DNA of 64,000 bases, from positions 186,001 through 250,000 of the forward strand of contig NZ_CP177145.1 in the NCBI RefSeq assembly GCF_050389775.1, given 5' to 3'. The translations under genes and the position numbers were made by a program. The notes beneath the pieces are model-generated. The model had not been told where the DNA came from, did not search any database, and was given only the letters and a program-made list of their open reading frames with translations. Each line of letters opens with the position of its first letter. Positions within the stretch are counted from its first letter, which is position 1. This DNA is from Marinibacterium sp050389775 (GTDB lineage Bacteria; Pseudomonadota; Alphaproteobacteria; Rhodobacterales; Rhodobacteraceae). This document shows positions 35,701 to 43,189 of this stretch, in pieces.

Positions 35701-36835
35701 CCGCGACACGCGGTTCGGCACGGCCTATGACACGCTGGACGCCAACCAGCGCGAGGTCGGCGCACATCTCGACCGGATCTTCGACACCGGGGCGGAGGGC
35801 TACGAGACGGTCCTGGCCGGGCTCGACGCCCTGACCCGCCAGCCCGACGGCGCGGCAGCCTATGCCGCCGGGCTCAGCTCGTTCACCCCGGGCAGCGCCC
35901 TGGCCGCGGCGGCGACACAGGCCATGTTCGCCCGGTCGCGCATGGACAGCGCCCTGCGCTGCCGCCGGGCCGGGCCGGAGGGCGGCGCCGACGCCGGGTT
36001 CGACGCCCATGGCCTCTGCAGCTGGGCCGACATCGGCGGGCTGCGCTTCGACCAGGGCGGCACCGGGGGCTATGACGGTGACCAGCTTGTCGTCAGCGGC
36101 GGCGCCCGGGCCCGGCTGGACGGGCCCTGGACCATCGGCCTGGCGCTTGGCTACGAACACGGCCGTTTCGACGCGGACCAGGGCCAGTCCTCGGCCGAGG
36201 GAGACGGCGGCTACCTGGCGCTTGCCCTGGGCCGGTCGGTCGGCGGGATCGACCTGTCGGCGGCGCTCAGCGCCAGCTACGGCCGGTATGACCTGGCCCG
36301 GGCCGTGGCCGGCAGCGCCCCGCCCGCCATGGCCAGCGGCCGGACCGGTATCGCGAGCTACGGCGCCCGCCTGCACGGCAGCCGGGTCTTCGGGAATGCC
36401 GCCGGCTACCTGCGCCCGGCGCTGGACCTCGATCTGGTCCACACCCGGGCCGCAGGCTACACCGAGACCGGCGCCGGAGCCTACAACCTGGCCGTCGACG
36501 ACCAGTCGCAGACCATCCTGGTGGCCACGCCCTCGGTCGAGATCGGGCGGCGGATGGCGCTGAACGGCGGGCTGGCACTGTCGGTCTATGCCAATGCCGC
36601 GCTCAGCCTGTCGAATGCCGATGAATGGACCACGGTCGCGCGGCTCGACGGGGCCGCCCCGGGGGCCGGGACCTTCCGGTCGTCGGTGCCGGTGGCCGAC
36701 CGGCTGGGCCGGGTGTCGCTGGGCCTGGCGCTGGCACGCGGCGCGGGCTTCGAGGCGCGCATCGAATACGGCGGGGCCTTTGGCAGCGATTTCACCAGCC
36801 ATGCCCTGGGCCTGGGGGTCACCGCCCGGTTCTGA
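29768..36835 (+). CDS. Giant glycine-rich autotransporter (type Va adhesin-like)
   Basis: About 2355 residues. A positively charged n-region (MPRRRGRLLRASVSALAIGG) and a cleavage site near AGSAGA form an extended signal peptide. The passenger is a long Gly/Ser/Thr-rich beta-helix; residues about 460-1740 contain some 21 copies of an AQSIGGGGGxGG motif spaced roughly 50-90 residues apart. A pertactin-like stretch follows. The last about 275 residues (from CSWADIGGLRFDQGG) form an autotransporter beta-barrel with alternating aromatic strands ending in LGLGVTARF, the C-terminal Phe typical of outer-membrane barrels. Start: GTG 29768 has AAGG upstream; ATG 29819 would give a shorter, more conventional signal. 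Likely surface adhesin or biofilm factor; no protease triad was recognised. Confidence 0.9.
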   Translation: MTIIPPLSPASPLNLRPMPRRRGRLLRASVSALAIGGGMGAAGSAGADPCTGDTTTLTCSYTDADELNVIDLSGTGLETVEISNDATLNASTDYQSISSGISADFPGAAGSSDTPGGQAGADVTLTNQGAITMTGSGAPGWTPDNVTGIQIRTNGGDGAQPDSKGDGGRGGDSGQVTITNSAAITIDASAVQSLSVPVYGINVQAEAGAGGDMQSGSGDQRGGNSGDGKAVTLDNSGAITLGSQDNPLRVGTDGRAIRIVTEGNSGGSENGSGGTGGPISVTNSGALTAWFDVVGTGEYGLHGMFLRSSGGSGTASEDNSDDGGRGEDGRALSVTNTADITLGQSGNAPIGESAAIFMRSAGGNGGTSANQSTGGAGGMGSADTSGSASTTSLALNGGTVTAHGDHVSGVILRSEGGSGGDGNGDDRSTGGRGGYGGGIQVGMTSDAAIVTTGHYAYGILGQSIGGLGGSNAGTGGTGGDGGNVGVSTARGSRITTSGDFAAGITFHSIGGFGGTGENFTGVLAGSGGDGGNGGDGAQITLTTATQITTAGAHAYGLLAQSIGGSGGTGGVAEGLTLELGGAGGNGGAAGVVEINNTGAITTAGDYAMGIIGQSISGGGGAGGATGGILSVGGGSGTGADNDTTSYVTNSGDITTSGAGAVGILLQSVGGGGGVGGGATGIGTVGGSGSAGGNAGVVDLFAVGGTVTTTGDHAYGLVAQSVGGGGGNGGDVLDLSLGIGLGVGGSGGGGGWGQAACVTNSYAGCTPTPTDSGSSAPQGAGSAIATAGAFAHGVIAQSVGGGGGNGGSFEGAAAASLLAFQVGGGGSTGADARPAEVYFDNLLLQTAGENARGIIAQSIGGGGGNGGNAVSLDVATPLAFQVGGSSGDGGAGGTAQVQLDASTLVTSGSNAGAILAQSVGGGGGTGGSASGMDASVGFTMDVALGGSGGNGGSAGDVTASLSGSCLSTGFAGDTGCTGAADTALGTAVGSAHGLTAQSIGGGGGTGGSAMAGAITAAVPTGEGESVAVTGTLAVGASGGLGGTSGQVQARLSDASAILTGGDGSHGILAQSIAGGGGDGGSATALSGGVGVPKTISVDLSMSLGGAAGQGSAAGAVDVTVEGGSAIATHGDASNAIVAQSIGGGGGDGGVGNANNDKIGRGMNVSADIGLGGKGGGGGAGGATSVTIDADSLLSTTGAGSHGVVAQSIGGGGGTGQGGSIGLSASGFTQAEAIAIKKKEGKPVKNLLKLKASARVTLNVGGHPGQGSTGGAVTVSSAGQIATSGDDGDGLILQSIGGGGGVAGTAGSQSGTSSAGALPRPEITINPTIAAQLSIGSTGGSGGNGAAVSLDQQGLVSTLGDFADGIIAQSIGGGGGTGGASAQSDGNMIASVDMAIGGGGGTAGNGGAVTARFDTAQVTTAGEYAHGVVLQSVGGGGGLGGAGTVAGAGQSTVANPGGGSLYSISLDAGISLGAGIGGSGGASGNGGAVTVTTEGDDELTLRTIGRDAHAIVAQSIGGGGGLGGTGGTVANQGPLDVNIDVVLGGDGGSAGNGGTVDMDLLTDIQTQGARAIGLLAQSIGGGGGIGGTANSETVTSVTLSAADQGAQGDGGAVSVALESGSRINTTGVGGHALVAQSIGGGGGIAGDTGADSFDTLQTAGQGDPSGGSGKTVDVTVDGDITTSGDAAFGLIAQSVGGRGGIWGQGGRFYAGSLGGASGHGGAVSITQQGTITTTGTGSNGIFAQSTGPEGNGTITVDVSGQVTGGTGTGAAIYVSEGHDNVLTVNAGASVLAGGMDGDDAGQAVRYLGSNSQDDGYTLAVQNHGTIQGDVVLQSSDSTFDAAAVDARKGQLVAGRVTNLRQGRWVLGAASVADVVNAGLITTLGGTPGTEHRLSGRFRQHADGVLELAADFGAGASDSLLFDGDVTLDGKLRIAATGLAPGTARQVLRFGGQVTGNLQVEDSAAVDYALDLTGNGAVVHVRDTRFGTAYDTLDANQREVGAHLDRIFDTGAEGYETVLAGLDALTRQPDGAAAYAAGLSSFTPGSALAAAATQAMFARSRMDSALRCRRAGPEGGADAGFDAHGLCSWADIGGLRFDQGGTGGYDGDQLVVSGGARARLDGPWTIGLALGYEHGRFDADQGQSSAEGDGGYLALALGRSVGGIDLSAALSASYGRYDLARAVAGSAPPAMASGRTGIASYGARLHGSRVFGNAAGYLRPALDLDLVHTRAAGYTETGAGAYNLAVDDQSQTILVATPSVEIGRRMALNGGLALSVYANAALSLSNADEWTTVARLDGAAPGAGTFRSSVPVADRLGRVSLGLALARGAGFEARIEYGGAFGSDFTSHALGLGVTARF
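31130..35010 (+). repeat. Array of ~21 QSIGGGGG-encoding repeats inside the autotransporter
   Basis: Units encode GIIAQSIGGGGGNGG-like segments. By my count 21 copies run from GILGQSIGGLGG to a degenerate GIFAQSTGPEG; the central copies are nearly invariant (A-Q-S-I/V-G5), while the 40-80 residues between them vary. At DNA level the cores share CAGTCGATCGGCGG-type runs, giving many substrates for recombination. They are coding repeats, not CRISPR. Confidence 0.85.
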
Positions 36836-36840
36836 CCCCG

Positions 36841-36863
36841 GGGCCGCCGGTGCCCCCCGGCCC
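36841..36863 (+). terminator. Weak stem-loop after the autotransporter gene
   Basis: GGGCCG at 36841-36846 pairs with CGGCCC at 36858-36863 (11-nt loop), 5 bases after the stop. No U-tract follows. Confidence 0.3.
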
Positions 36864-36961
36864 TGCCGCCTTTGCGACGGAACTTGCCGCGTTCGCATCT
36901 GCATCGCGCCGTGCCGCCTGCCGGACCCGGGCCTATCATCGCCCGGGAAAGGAAACGGCCC

Positions 36962-38875
36962 ATGCATGACGAGGCCCGCGATTTCTGCGCCCGGTCCACG
37001 CTTTTGTTCATCGCCTCGTGCAATGGTGACGGGCACCTGGATGTCTCGCCCCGGGGCGGCCAGCCGGCGGTGCTGCGCGTCATGGACGACGGCCGGCTGC
37101 TGCTGCCCGACGTGGCCGGCAACCGGCGGCTGGACACGATCGGCAACCTGCAGGCCGATGACCGCGTGGCCCTGGCCCTGCTGGTCAGGGGCGCGCCGCG
37201 CTGGCTGCACCTGCAGGCCCGGGCCCATGTCTCGCGCGCGCCCGATCTGCTGCGCGCCTTTCCCGCCGACGAAGCCCCGCCGCTGGCCGTGCTGGTGCTG
37301 GCCCCCCTCACGGCCGCGTTTCACGACGGGGCCGAGCTGGGCCGGGCCGGGTTCTGGGGCGCGGCGCCGGCGCTGGCGCCCCTGGATCTGCGCGGCATGG
37401 TTGCGGCCGACAAGGCGGCCGAGGCCCGCGCCGGCCTGACCCCGGTGCCCAAGAACCCCGGCGAAGAGGCCGCGCTGAAGCGGGCCGGGCTGCGGGCGGT
37501 CTATGGCACGCCCAGCGAGGGCGTGCGGCGCAAGGTCAGCGCCATTGCCGGGCCGGGCGCGCGCAGTTTCCTGGCCGAGACCGGGCTGACCGTCCTGGCC
37601 CGGCCCGACACCGATGGCCCCCGGATCGAACTGCTGGCCCGGGGCGCGCCCGAGCCGGTCACCCGGGGCAACCACCAGCACATCCGCCTGCCCGGAGCCT
37701 CCCTGGCCGGCGAATGCGCGCTGGCCGCCGTGGCCCCGGGCCGCAACGAATTGCTGCGCCTGGCCGGCCGCGCCGCCACGCCCGACACCCTGGCCCCGCG
37801 CGAGATCTACTTTCACTGCGCCGCGGCCTTTTCCCGGGCCCGGGCCTGGCAGGATCTCGGCCCTGCGCACCGCCCCCGGGCCTGGACCGGCAAGCGCCGG
37901 TTCCGCTGCACCGGGCGGGTCACCGAAGCGCCGGGAGTGGTGTCGTTCCTGCTGGCCCCCGATGACGATGCCCCGCTGAGCCCGGCCCTGCCCGGGCAAT
38001 ACGTCACCGTCGCGCTGCCCGGCGCACCCGACCAGCGATCCTATTCGATCTCGGGGCAGGAGGCCGGCAGCCTGCGGATCACCGTCCGGCGGCTGGGCCG
38101 CGGCGGGCTGTCCGACGCGATGCATGACAGGCTCATGCCCGGCGGCCTGCTGGGGGTCGGCGCCCCGGCCGGGCGGTTCGTCCCCGCCAGCGCCCCCGGC
38201 CGGCCCGTCGTGCTGATCGCGGCCGGGGTCGGGGCCACGCCGCTGCTGCCCATGCTGCACCATTTCGCCGGGCAGGGGCGCGAGACCTGGTTCCTGCTGG
38301 GCGTGCGCGACGGCGACCACCACCTTTTTCGCAGGGACGTGGCCCGGCATGCCGGGGCGGCCCATGTCCACCTGCGCCATGCCTATTCCCGGCCCCGACC
38401 CGGCGAGACACCCGACCATGCCGGCCGGATCGATGCCGGCTGGATCGCCGGGCTGCTGCCCGTGGAAACGGCCGATGTCTATATCTGCGGGCCGGGGGAG
38501 TTCATGGCCGGCCTGACCGCCGACCTGCAGGCCCTTGGCGTGCCGCCCGAGGCCATCCGCAGCGAGGTCTTTCAGCCCGGCGACGGCCCCAGCGCCTTTG
38601 ACACCACCGGCCTGCCGGACCACTGCCGCGTGCGGTTCACCCGTTCGGGGGTCACGGCCGACTGGACCCCCGCGGCCGGCACCCTGCTCGACCTGGCCCT
38701 GGCGGCCGGCGTGCAGGCGCCGCATTCCTGCCGGATCGGCGATTGCCAGAGCTGCGCCCAGACCCTGCTGGACGGCCAGGCCGCCCAGATCACCCCCGAC
38801 GCCCCGCCGCCCGTCGGCCGGCAGGTGCTGCTGTGCCAGGCCGTGCCGCTTGGCGATCTCGACATCGACTGCTGA
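36962..38875 (+). CDS. Four-module fusion: two PNPOx-like split barrels, ferredoxin reductase, [2Fe-2S] ferredoxin
   Basis: A 637-residue protein. Residues about 1-130 are a pyridoxamine-phosphate-oxidase-like split barrel (STLLFIASCNGDGHLDVSPRGG, LLLPDVAGNRRLDTIGNL). About 195-300 look like a second, more diverged copy (GARSFLAETGLTVLARPDTDG, TRGNHQHIRLPG). About 315-540 are a flavodoxin-reductase domain with the FAD motif RSYS at 359-362, the nucleotide-binding AAGVGATPLLPML near 420 and a YICGPGEFM segment. The C-terminus is a plant-type [2Fe-2S] ferredoxin with Cys590, Cys595, Cys598 and Cys625. The ATG at 36962 has AAAGGA upstream. It probably moves electrons from NAD(P)H through flavin to Fe-S for an unknown partner; an FAD oxidoreductase gene follows 12 bases later. 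Confidence 0.88.
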   Translation: MHDEARDFCARSTLLFIASCNGDGHLDVSPRGGQPAVLRVMDDGRLLLPDVAGNRRLDTIGNLQADDRVALALLVRGAPRWLHLQARAHVSRAPDLLRAFPADEAPPLAVLVLAPLTAAFHDGAELGRAGFWGAAPALAPLDLRGMVAADKAAEARAGLTPVPKNPGEEAALKRAGLRAVYGTPSEGVRRKVSAIAGPGARSFLAETGLTVLARPDTDGPRIELLARGAPEPVTRGNHQHIRLPGASLAGECALAAVAPGRNELLRLAGRAATPDTLAPREIYFHCAAAFSRARAWQDLGPAHRPRAWTGKRRFRCTGRVTEAPGVVSFLLAPDDDAPLSPALPGQYVTVALPGAPDQRSYSISGQEAGSLRITVRRLGRGGLSDAMHDRLMPGGLLGVGAPAGRFVPASAPGRPVVLIAAGVGATPLLPMLHHFAGQGRETWFLLGVRDGDHHLFRRDVARHAGAAHVHLRHAYSRPRPGETPDHAGRIDAGWIAGLLPVETADVYICGPGEFMAGLTADLQALGVPPEAIRSEVFQPGDGPSAFDTTGLPDHCRVRFTRSGVTADWTPAAGTLLDLALAAGVQAPHSCRIGDCQSCAQTLLDGQAAQITPDAPPPVGRQVLLCQAVPLGDLDIDC

Positions 38876-38887
38876 GGCAACCCGGCC

Positions 38888-40237
38888 ATGACCGTTTCCT
38901 TTCCCTTCACCATGGATCAGCCCGGAAGGTTCACCGGCCCCCTGCCGGCATCGAGCGGGGCGGTGATCATCGGCGGCGGCGTGCTGGGCGTGACCGCCGC
39001 GCTGTTCCTCAACCGCGCCGGGGTGCCTGTCACCCTGCTGGAAAAGGGCCGCATCGCCGGCGAGCAATCCTCGCGCAACTGGGGCTGGGTCCGCCAGCTG
39101 GGCCGCGACCTGGCCGAGCTGCCGATCATGATCGAGGCCCGGCGCCACTGGCTGGACCTGGCCGGCCAGTGCGAGAGTGACATCGGCCTGCGCGAAACCG
39201 GGGTCAGCTATCTGGCGCGGCAGGACAGCGAACTGGCGGAATTCGCCGACTTCCAGGCCCAGATGCGGGACCATGACGTGGCCTGCGACCTGCTCGACCC
39301 CGATCAGGTGGCCGCCCATATCCCGGGCATGGCGCGGCGGTTCCGGGGCGGTATCCTGGCGCCCACGGACCTGCGGGCCGAACCCTGGCTGGCCGTGCCC
39401 GCCCTGGCCCGGCTGGCCGCCAGCGAAGGCGTGACGATCCGCGACGGCACCGCCGCCCGGGCGCTGGACCTGCAGGGCGGGCGGGTGAGCGGGGTGATCA
39501 CCGAAGCCGGGCCGATCGCCTGCGACCGGGTGCTGGTGGCCGCCGGGGCCTGGTCCTCGCTCTTTCTGCGCAATCACGGCGTGACCATCCCCCAGCTGTC
39601 GGTGCGGGCGACCGTGGCCGCCACGGCGCCGCTGCCTGAGGTCTATGCCGGGGCGGCGACCGACGAACATATCGCCTTTCGCCGCCGGGCCGATGGCGGC
39701 TTTACCCTGGCCGCCGGCGGACGCCACCAGCTGCTTGTCGGGCCTGATGCCTTTCGCCACGCACCACGCTACCTGCGCGCCCTGGCCCGGGCGCCCCTGG
39801 GCACCGGGTATCGGCCCGCCGCGCCGCAGGGCTTCCCGGACGGCTGGACCACCCCGCGCCGCTTTGGCCCGGGGGATGTCACGCCCTTCGAACGCATGCG
39901 CATCCTCAACCCGGCGCCCGAGCCGGCCGCGCTGCGCGCGATGCAGGCGGGAATGGCCGAACTGTTTCCCGAACTGGCCGAGGTGCCCCTGCAAAGGAGC
40001 TGGGCCGGCATGATCGACGCCATGCCCGATTTCGTGCCCATCGCCGATGCCGTCGCCGCGCTGCCCGGGCTGTTCCTGGCCACGGGGATGAGCGGCCACG
40101 GCTTTGGCATCGGCCCGGGTTTCGGCCGGATCATGGCCGACCTGATGCAGGGCAATGCCCCCGGCCACGACATGGCCCGCTTTCGCCTGTCGCGCTTTTC
40201 CGACGGCAGCGCGCTGCGGCTGGGCCCGGCGATCTGA
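38888..40237 (+). CDS. FAD-dependent amine/amino-acid oxidoreductase (DAO family)
   Basis: A 449-residue flavoprotein. The dinucleotide-binding loop AVIIGGGVLGVTAALFLNRAG lies at residues about 25-45, followed by VTLLEKGRIAGEQSSRNWGWVRQLGRD, a pattern of the DadA/GlpD-like DAO family, and the C-terminal FAD contact LFLATGMSGHGFGIGPGFGRIMADL near 395. Substrates of close families are D-amino acids and N-methylated amines or amino acids. It lies 12 bases after the reductase/ferredoxin fusion gene and is probably cotranscribed, so the fusion protein may reoxidise or feed this enzyme; that link is inference. Confidence 0.88.
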   Translation: MTVSFPFTMDQPGRFTGPLPASSGAVIIGGGVLGVTAALFLNRAGVPVTLLEKGRIAGEQSSRNWGWVRQLGRDLAELPIMIEARRHWLDLAGQCESDIGLRETGVSYLARQDSELAEFADFQAQMRDHDVACDLLDPDQVAAHIPGMARRFRGGILAPTDLRAEPWLAVPALARLAASEGVTIRDGTAARALDLQGGRVSGVITEAGPIACDRVLVAAGAWSSLFLRNHGVTIPQLSVRATVAATAPLPEVYAGAATDEHIAFRRRADGGFTLAAGGRHQLLVGPDAFRHAPRYLRALARAPLGTGYRPAAPQGFPDGWTTPRRFGPGDVTPFERMRILNPAPEPAALRAMQAGMAELFPELAEVPLQRSWAGMIDAMPDFVPIADAVAALPGLFLATGMSGHGFGIGPGFGRIMADLMQGNAPGHDMARFRLSRFSDGSALRLGPAI

Positions 40238-40296
40238 CCAGCCCATCCAAAAGCAGACCGGCCGAAACAGGCCGACACCAACAGCGGAGACCCCAG

Positions 40297-41178
40297 ATGC
40301 AGAAGATCACCACCGCCCCGACCGGCTGGGCCATGTGCCTGGCCCTGGCCATATGCGCGTCGTTGTCCCTTGCCCCCGCCGGCCCGGCCATGGCCCAGGC
40401 CAGCTGGGAAACCGTGCCCGCCCCGGCGCCGCTGCCCGCCCCGGCGGCCTCGGGCATGGTGGCCACGGCCGATGACGAACAGGTCTATTACGAGATCCAC
40501 GGCACCACCGGCGACTGGATCATCTTCCTGCATGGGGGCACCGGCACGGCGCTGTCCTGGGGCAACCAGGTTCCGGCCTTTGCCGGCCACAACCGCGTCC
40601 TGCTGATCGAATCCCGCGGCCACGGCCGGTCCAGCTGGAACGGCGATCCGCTGCATTACGAGCGCATGGCCGATGATGTCGTTGCCGTGATGGACGCCCT
40701 GGCCATTCCCGCCGCCGACATCGTCGGCTGGAGCGATGGCGGCGACATCGCCATGATCATGGGGTTCAAATATCCCGATCACGTCCGGCGCTTCGTGACC
40801 TTCGGGTCCAATGCCGATACCAATGCCTATGATGCCGACAACCTGGCCAGGCCGCCCTACACGATCAAGAGCAGCCGGGCCGAAGACGCCTATCGCGCCG
40901 TGTCGCCCACGCCCGACCGCTGGGAAAGCTTCCGCGATGCGGTCTATGACATGTGGCACCGCGAGCCGCACATGCTGGGCGATCTGCCGGCCATCACCGC
41001 GCCGGCCCTGATCGCCGTGGGCCAGTATGACGCGATCTCGGTGGCCCACAGCCAGGCCATCGTCGATGCGATCCCCGGGGCCGAGCTGGCCGTCATGCCC
41101 GAGGCGTCGCACTACATGCCCCTGCATGCGCCCGAGGCCTTCAACACCGCGGTCAAGGACTTCCTGGACCGCCAGTGA
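40297..41178 (+). CDS. Exported alpha/beta hydrolase
   Basis: A 293-residue alpha/beta-hydrolase-fold protein with a Sec signal peptide (hydrophobic core about residues 10-30, cleavage after AMA near residue 33). The oxyanion region is IIFLHGGTGTALSWGNQ, the nucleophile elbow GWSDGG with Ser146, the acid probably the Asp in VGQYDAIS and the base His in MPEASHYMP near residue 273. GGAG precedes ATG 40297. Periplasmic hydrolases of this type act on esters, lactones or epoxides; substrate unknown. It lies 59 bases after the FAD oxidoreductase and may be cotranscribed; a convergent stem-loop follows. Confidence 0.87.
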   Translation: MQKITTAPTGWAMCLALAICASLSLAPAGPAMAQASWETVPAPAPLPAPAASGMVATADDEQVYYEIHGTTGDWIIFLHGGTGTALSWGNQVPAFAGHNRVLLIESRGHGRSSWNGDPLHYERMADDVVAVMDALAIPAADIVGWSDGGDIAMIMGFKYPDHVRRFVTFGSNADTNAYDADNLARPPYTIKSSRAEDAYRAVSPTPDRWESFRDAVYDMWHREPHMLGDLPAITAPALIAVGQYDAISVAHSQAIVDAIPGAELAVMPEASHYMPLHAPEAFNTAVKDFLDRQ

Positions 41179-41218
41179 CATGGCCACGACCCGGGGCGGG
41201 GGGCACTCCCGCCCGGTC

Positions 41219-41242
41219 CCGCGCCGGATTGTCCCGGCGCGG
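41219..41242. terminator. Convergent stem-loop, alpha/beta hydrolase vs AraC
   Basis: CCGCGCCGG at 41219-41227 is the exact reverse complement of CCGGCGCGG at 41234-41242 (loop ATTGTC) in the 70-base gap between convergent genes, so it can act for both directions. Confidence 0.55.
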
Positions 41243-41248
41243 CGCCGG

Positions 41249-42031
41249 TCAGGTGAATTCGCGCGGGCTGCGGCCGGTCACCTTGCGGAACATGCTGGCA
41301 AAGGCGCTGGGGCTGTCATAGCCCACTTCCCAGGCCACCCGCTGGACGCTGTCGCCCGCGCCCAGCATCTCGATCGCCCGTTGCACCCGGGCCTGGCGCC
41401 GCCATTCGGCCAGCGGCAGGCCGGTTTCGGCCAGGAAATGCCGCTCCAGCCAGCGCCGGCTGGCGCCGATGCGCCGGGCCAGGTCGGCCGTGGAACTGCG
41501 GTCGCCGGGCCGTTCGCGCAGCTCGATGCACAGCCGCAACAGGCGGCCGTCGCGGGGCAGGGCCAGCGCCTGGGCCTCGGGGCTGAGGCTGCGCAGCTCG
41601 TGCAGCACCAGGGCGGTCAGATGCGGTTCGGTCACCGGATCGCCCCGGCCTTCGGTCAGCTCGATCAGCCGTTCCATCAGCACGGCCAGCATCTGCGACG
41701 GCCGGAACACCGTGGTTTCGGCCGGCAGGTCGGCGGCCTGGTCGGGATGCAAGTAGAGCGACTGGAACTCGGGCTCGGCCTCGGTCGCGATCCCGTGGGG
41801 CAGACCGCCGGGCAGCCACATCAGCTGGCCCGGGGGCAGCAGGGTCGTGGCCCCCGGCGTGCGCACCCGGGCCGAAGCCCCGCGCACGCGCAACAGCTGA
41901 CCGCGGGCATGGTCGTGCATCGGCCCGCTCACCCCGCTGTCATAGCGCCGGGTCTGGGCGATCAGGGGCACCGCCGTCGCGGCGATGCGGTCGAACACCG
42001 TGTCATCGGGGGTGGCCAGCACCATCGCCAT
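41249..42031 (-). CDS. AraC-family regulator with cupin sensor
   Basis: A 260-residue regulator with a short cupin-like N-terminal domain (SGPMHDHARGQLLRVRGASA, TLLPPGQLMWLPGGLPHGI) and a C-terminal AraC DNA-binding domain: DLARRIGASRRWLERHFLAETGLPLAEW near residue 182 and SVQRVAWEVGYDSPSAFASMFRKVTGRSP near 228. It is the last gene of the minus-strand operon, starting 3 bases after the DAO-family oxidase stop, so it probably controls that locus or senses its substrate. Confidence 0.9.
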   Translation of the reverse strand: MAMVLATPDDTVFDRIAATAVPLIAQTRRYDSGVSGPMHDHARGQLLRVRGASARVRTPGATTLLPPGQLMWLPGGLPHGIATEAEPEFQSLYLHPDQAADLPAETTVFRPSQMLAVLMERLIELTEGRGDPVTEPHLTALVLHELRSLSPEAQALALPRDGRLLRLCIELRERPGDRSSTADLARRIGASRRWLERHFLAETGLPLAEWRRQARVQRAIEMLGAGDSVQRVAWEVGYDSPSAFASMFRKVTGRSPREFT

Positions 42032-42034
42032 GGC

Positions 42035-43189
42035 TCAGGCCTCCGCCACTTGGGGCAGCCAGCCCTGCAGCGCCGCCCAATCCGGTTCGAGCCGGTCGAA
42101 CCGCGACAGGCGCAACGAGGACAGGTCGGCGAAATCGCAGGCGCCCTGAAGGATCAGCTGGCTCAGCGCCCGGCCCGAGGCCGGCGACAGGCCAAACCCC
42201 ACGCCCGACATCGTGCCCACGGTCAGGTTGGTCCAGGGCCCGGGCCGGTCCAGCACCGGCCGGCCATCGGGCGTGTTTTCCACCACCCCGGCCCAGCTGC
42301 GGATGATCCGCGCATGAGACGCCCCGGGGAAGAGCTCGACCAGGCGCCGGGCAATCGAGGCCGTGACCGGCGAGGTCGGCCGCCCGCCGCCGGGCTGCGC
42401 TTCGGTCTCGATCCATTCATGCGGCCCGCCGCCATAGGCCAGGTTGCCCCGCAGGGTCTGACGGCCATACAGCCCGTTGCCGTCGACCCCGAGATGGCGC
42501 ATCAGCGGCAGCGGTTCGGTCACGATGATCTCGGCCCGGGCATGCAGCAGCGGGACGGTCACGTCCAGCATGGCCGCCAAGCGCCCGGTCTGCGGCCCCG
42601 CGGCGATCAGCAGGTGATCGCAGCCCAGGACGCCGGCCTCGGTCTCGACCCCGACGATCCGGTCGCCTTCAGTACGAAAGCCCGTGGCGCCCAGGTTCTG
42701 GCGCACCCGGCCGCCCCGGTCGGCGATGGCCCAGGCATAGGCCTGGACCGTGCGATGGGGATTGGCCTTGCCGCCATAGTTGAAATGATAGCCCCCGTGG
42801 ACGTTGTCGCCGGTCAGGGGCACCATCTCGCGGATCGTCGGCGCGTCCAGCCGTTCGGCGGTAAAGCCCTGGCGTTCGGCGTTTTCCACCGCCCGCTGCA
42901 ACAGGGCCAGCCGGTCCGGGGCGGTGGTGATCGAAATCTGGTTGGGCACGAATTCGGTCGGATAGCCGAGGATCTCGTCCATCATCGGCCACAGCCGCTG
43001 TTCCTCGCAAAAGAGCGGGCTGGGGTGATGCGCGCAGCCCCCGCCATTGCGCCCCGAGGCCTCGCGCCCAAGCACGCCCCGGTCCAACACCAGCACGTCG
43101 ACCCCGGCCTCGGCCAGCCAGAAACCCGTCGACAGGCCGGTCACCCCGCCTCCGACGACAATGACCGATGCACCTTCATTCATTGGCAT
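42035..43189 (-). CDS. FAD-dependent oxidoreductase, DAO family (opine/HcnC-like subunit)
   Basis: A 384-residue flavoprotein with VIVVGGGVTGLSTGFWLAEAG at residues about 9-29, VDVLVLDRGVLGREASGRNGGG and the C-terminal GTMSGVGFGLSPASGRALSQLI. DAO-family proteins of this size act as the substrate-oxidising subunit of opine oxidases, glycine/sarcosine oxidases and HcnC-type enzymes. It overlaps the preceding BFD/FAD gene by 14 bases, which argues that the two products form one complex. A start at M3 (43183) is equally possible. Confidence 0.87.
   Translation of the reverse strand: MPMNEGASVIVVGGGVTGLSTGFWLAEAGVDVLVLDRGVLGREASGRNGGGCAHHPSPLFCEEQRLWPMMDEILGYPTEFVPNQISITTAPDRLALLQRAVENAERQGFTAERLDAPTIREMVPLTGDNVHGGYHFNYGGKANPHRTVQAYAWAIADRGGRVRQNLGATGFRTEGDRIVGVETEAGVLGCDHLLIAAGPQTGRLAAMLDVTVPLLHARAEIIVTEPLPLMRHLGVDGNGLYGRQTLRGNLAYGGGPHEWIETEAQPGGGRPTSPVTASIARRLVELFPGASHARIIRSWAGVVENTPDGRPVLDRPGPWTNLTVGTMSGVGFGLSPASGRALSQLILQGACDFADLSSLRLSRFDRLEPDWAALQGWLPQVAEA

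Noticed and set aside
34754..40246. 1830-codon open frame on the minus strand across the autotransporter end and two enzymes
   Set aside because: It is antisense to three genes with firm family signatures; long antisense frames arise because stop codons are rare in this composition.
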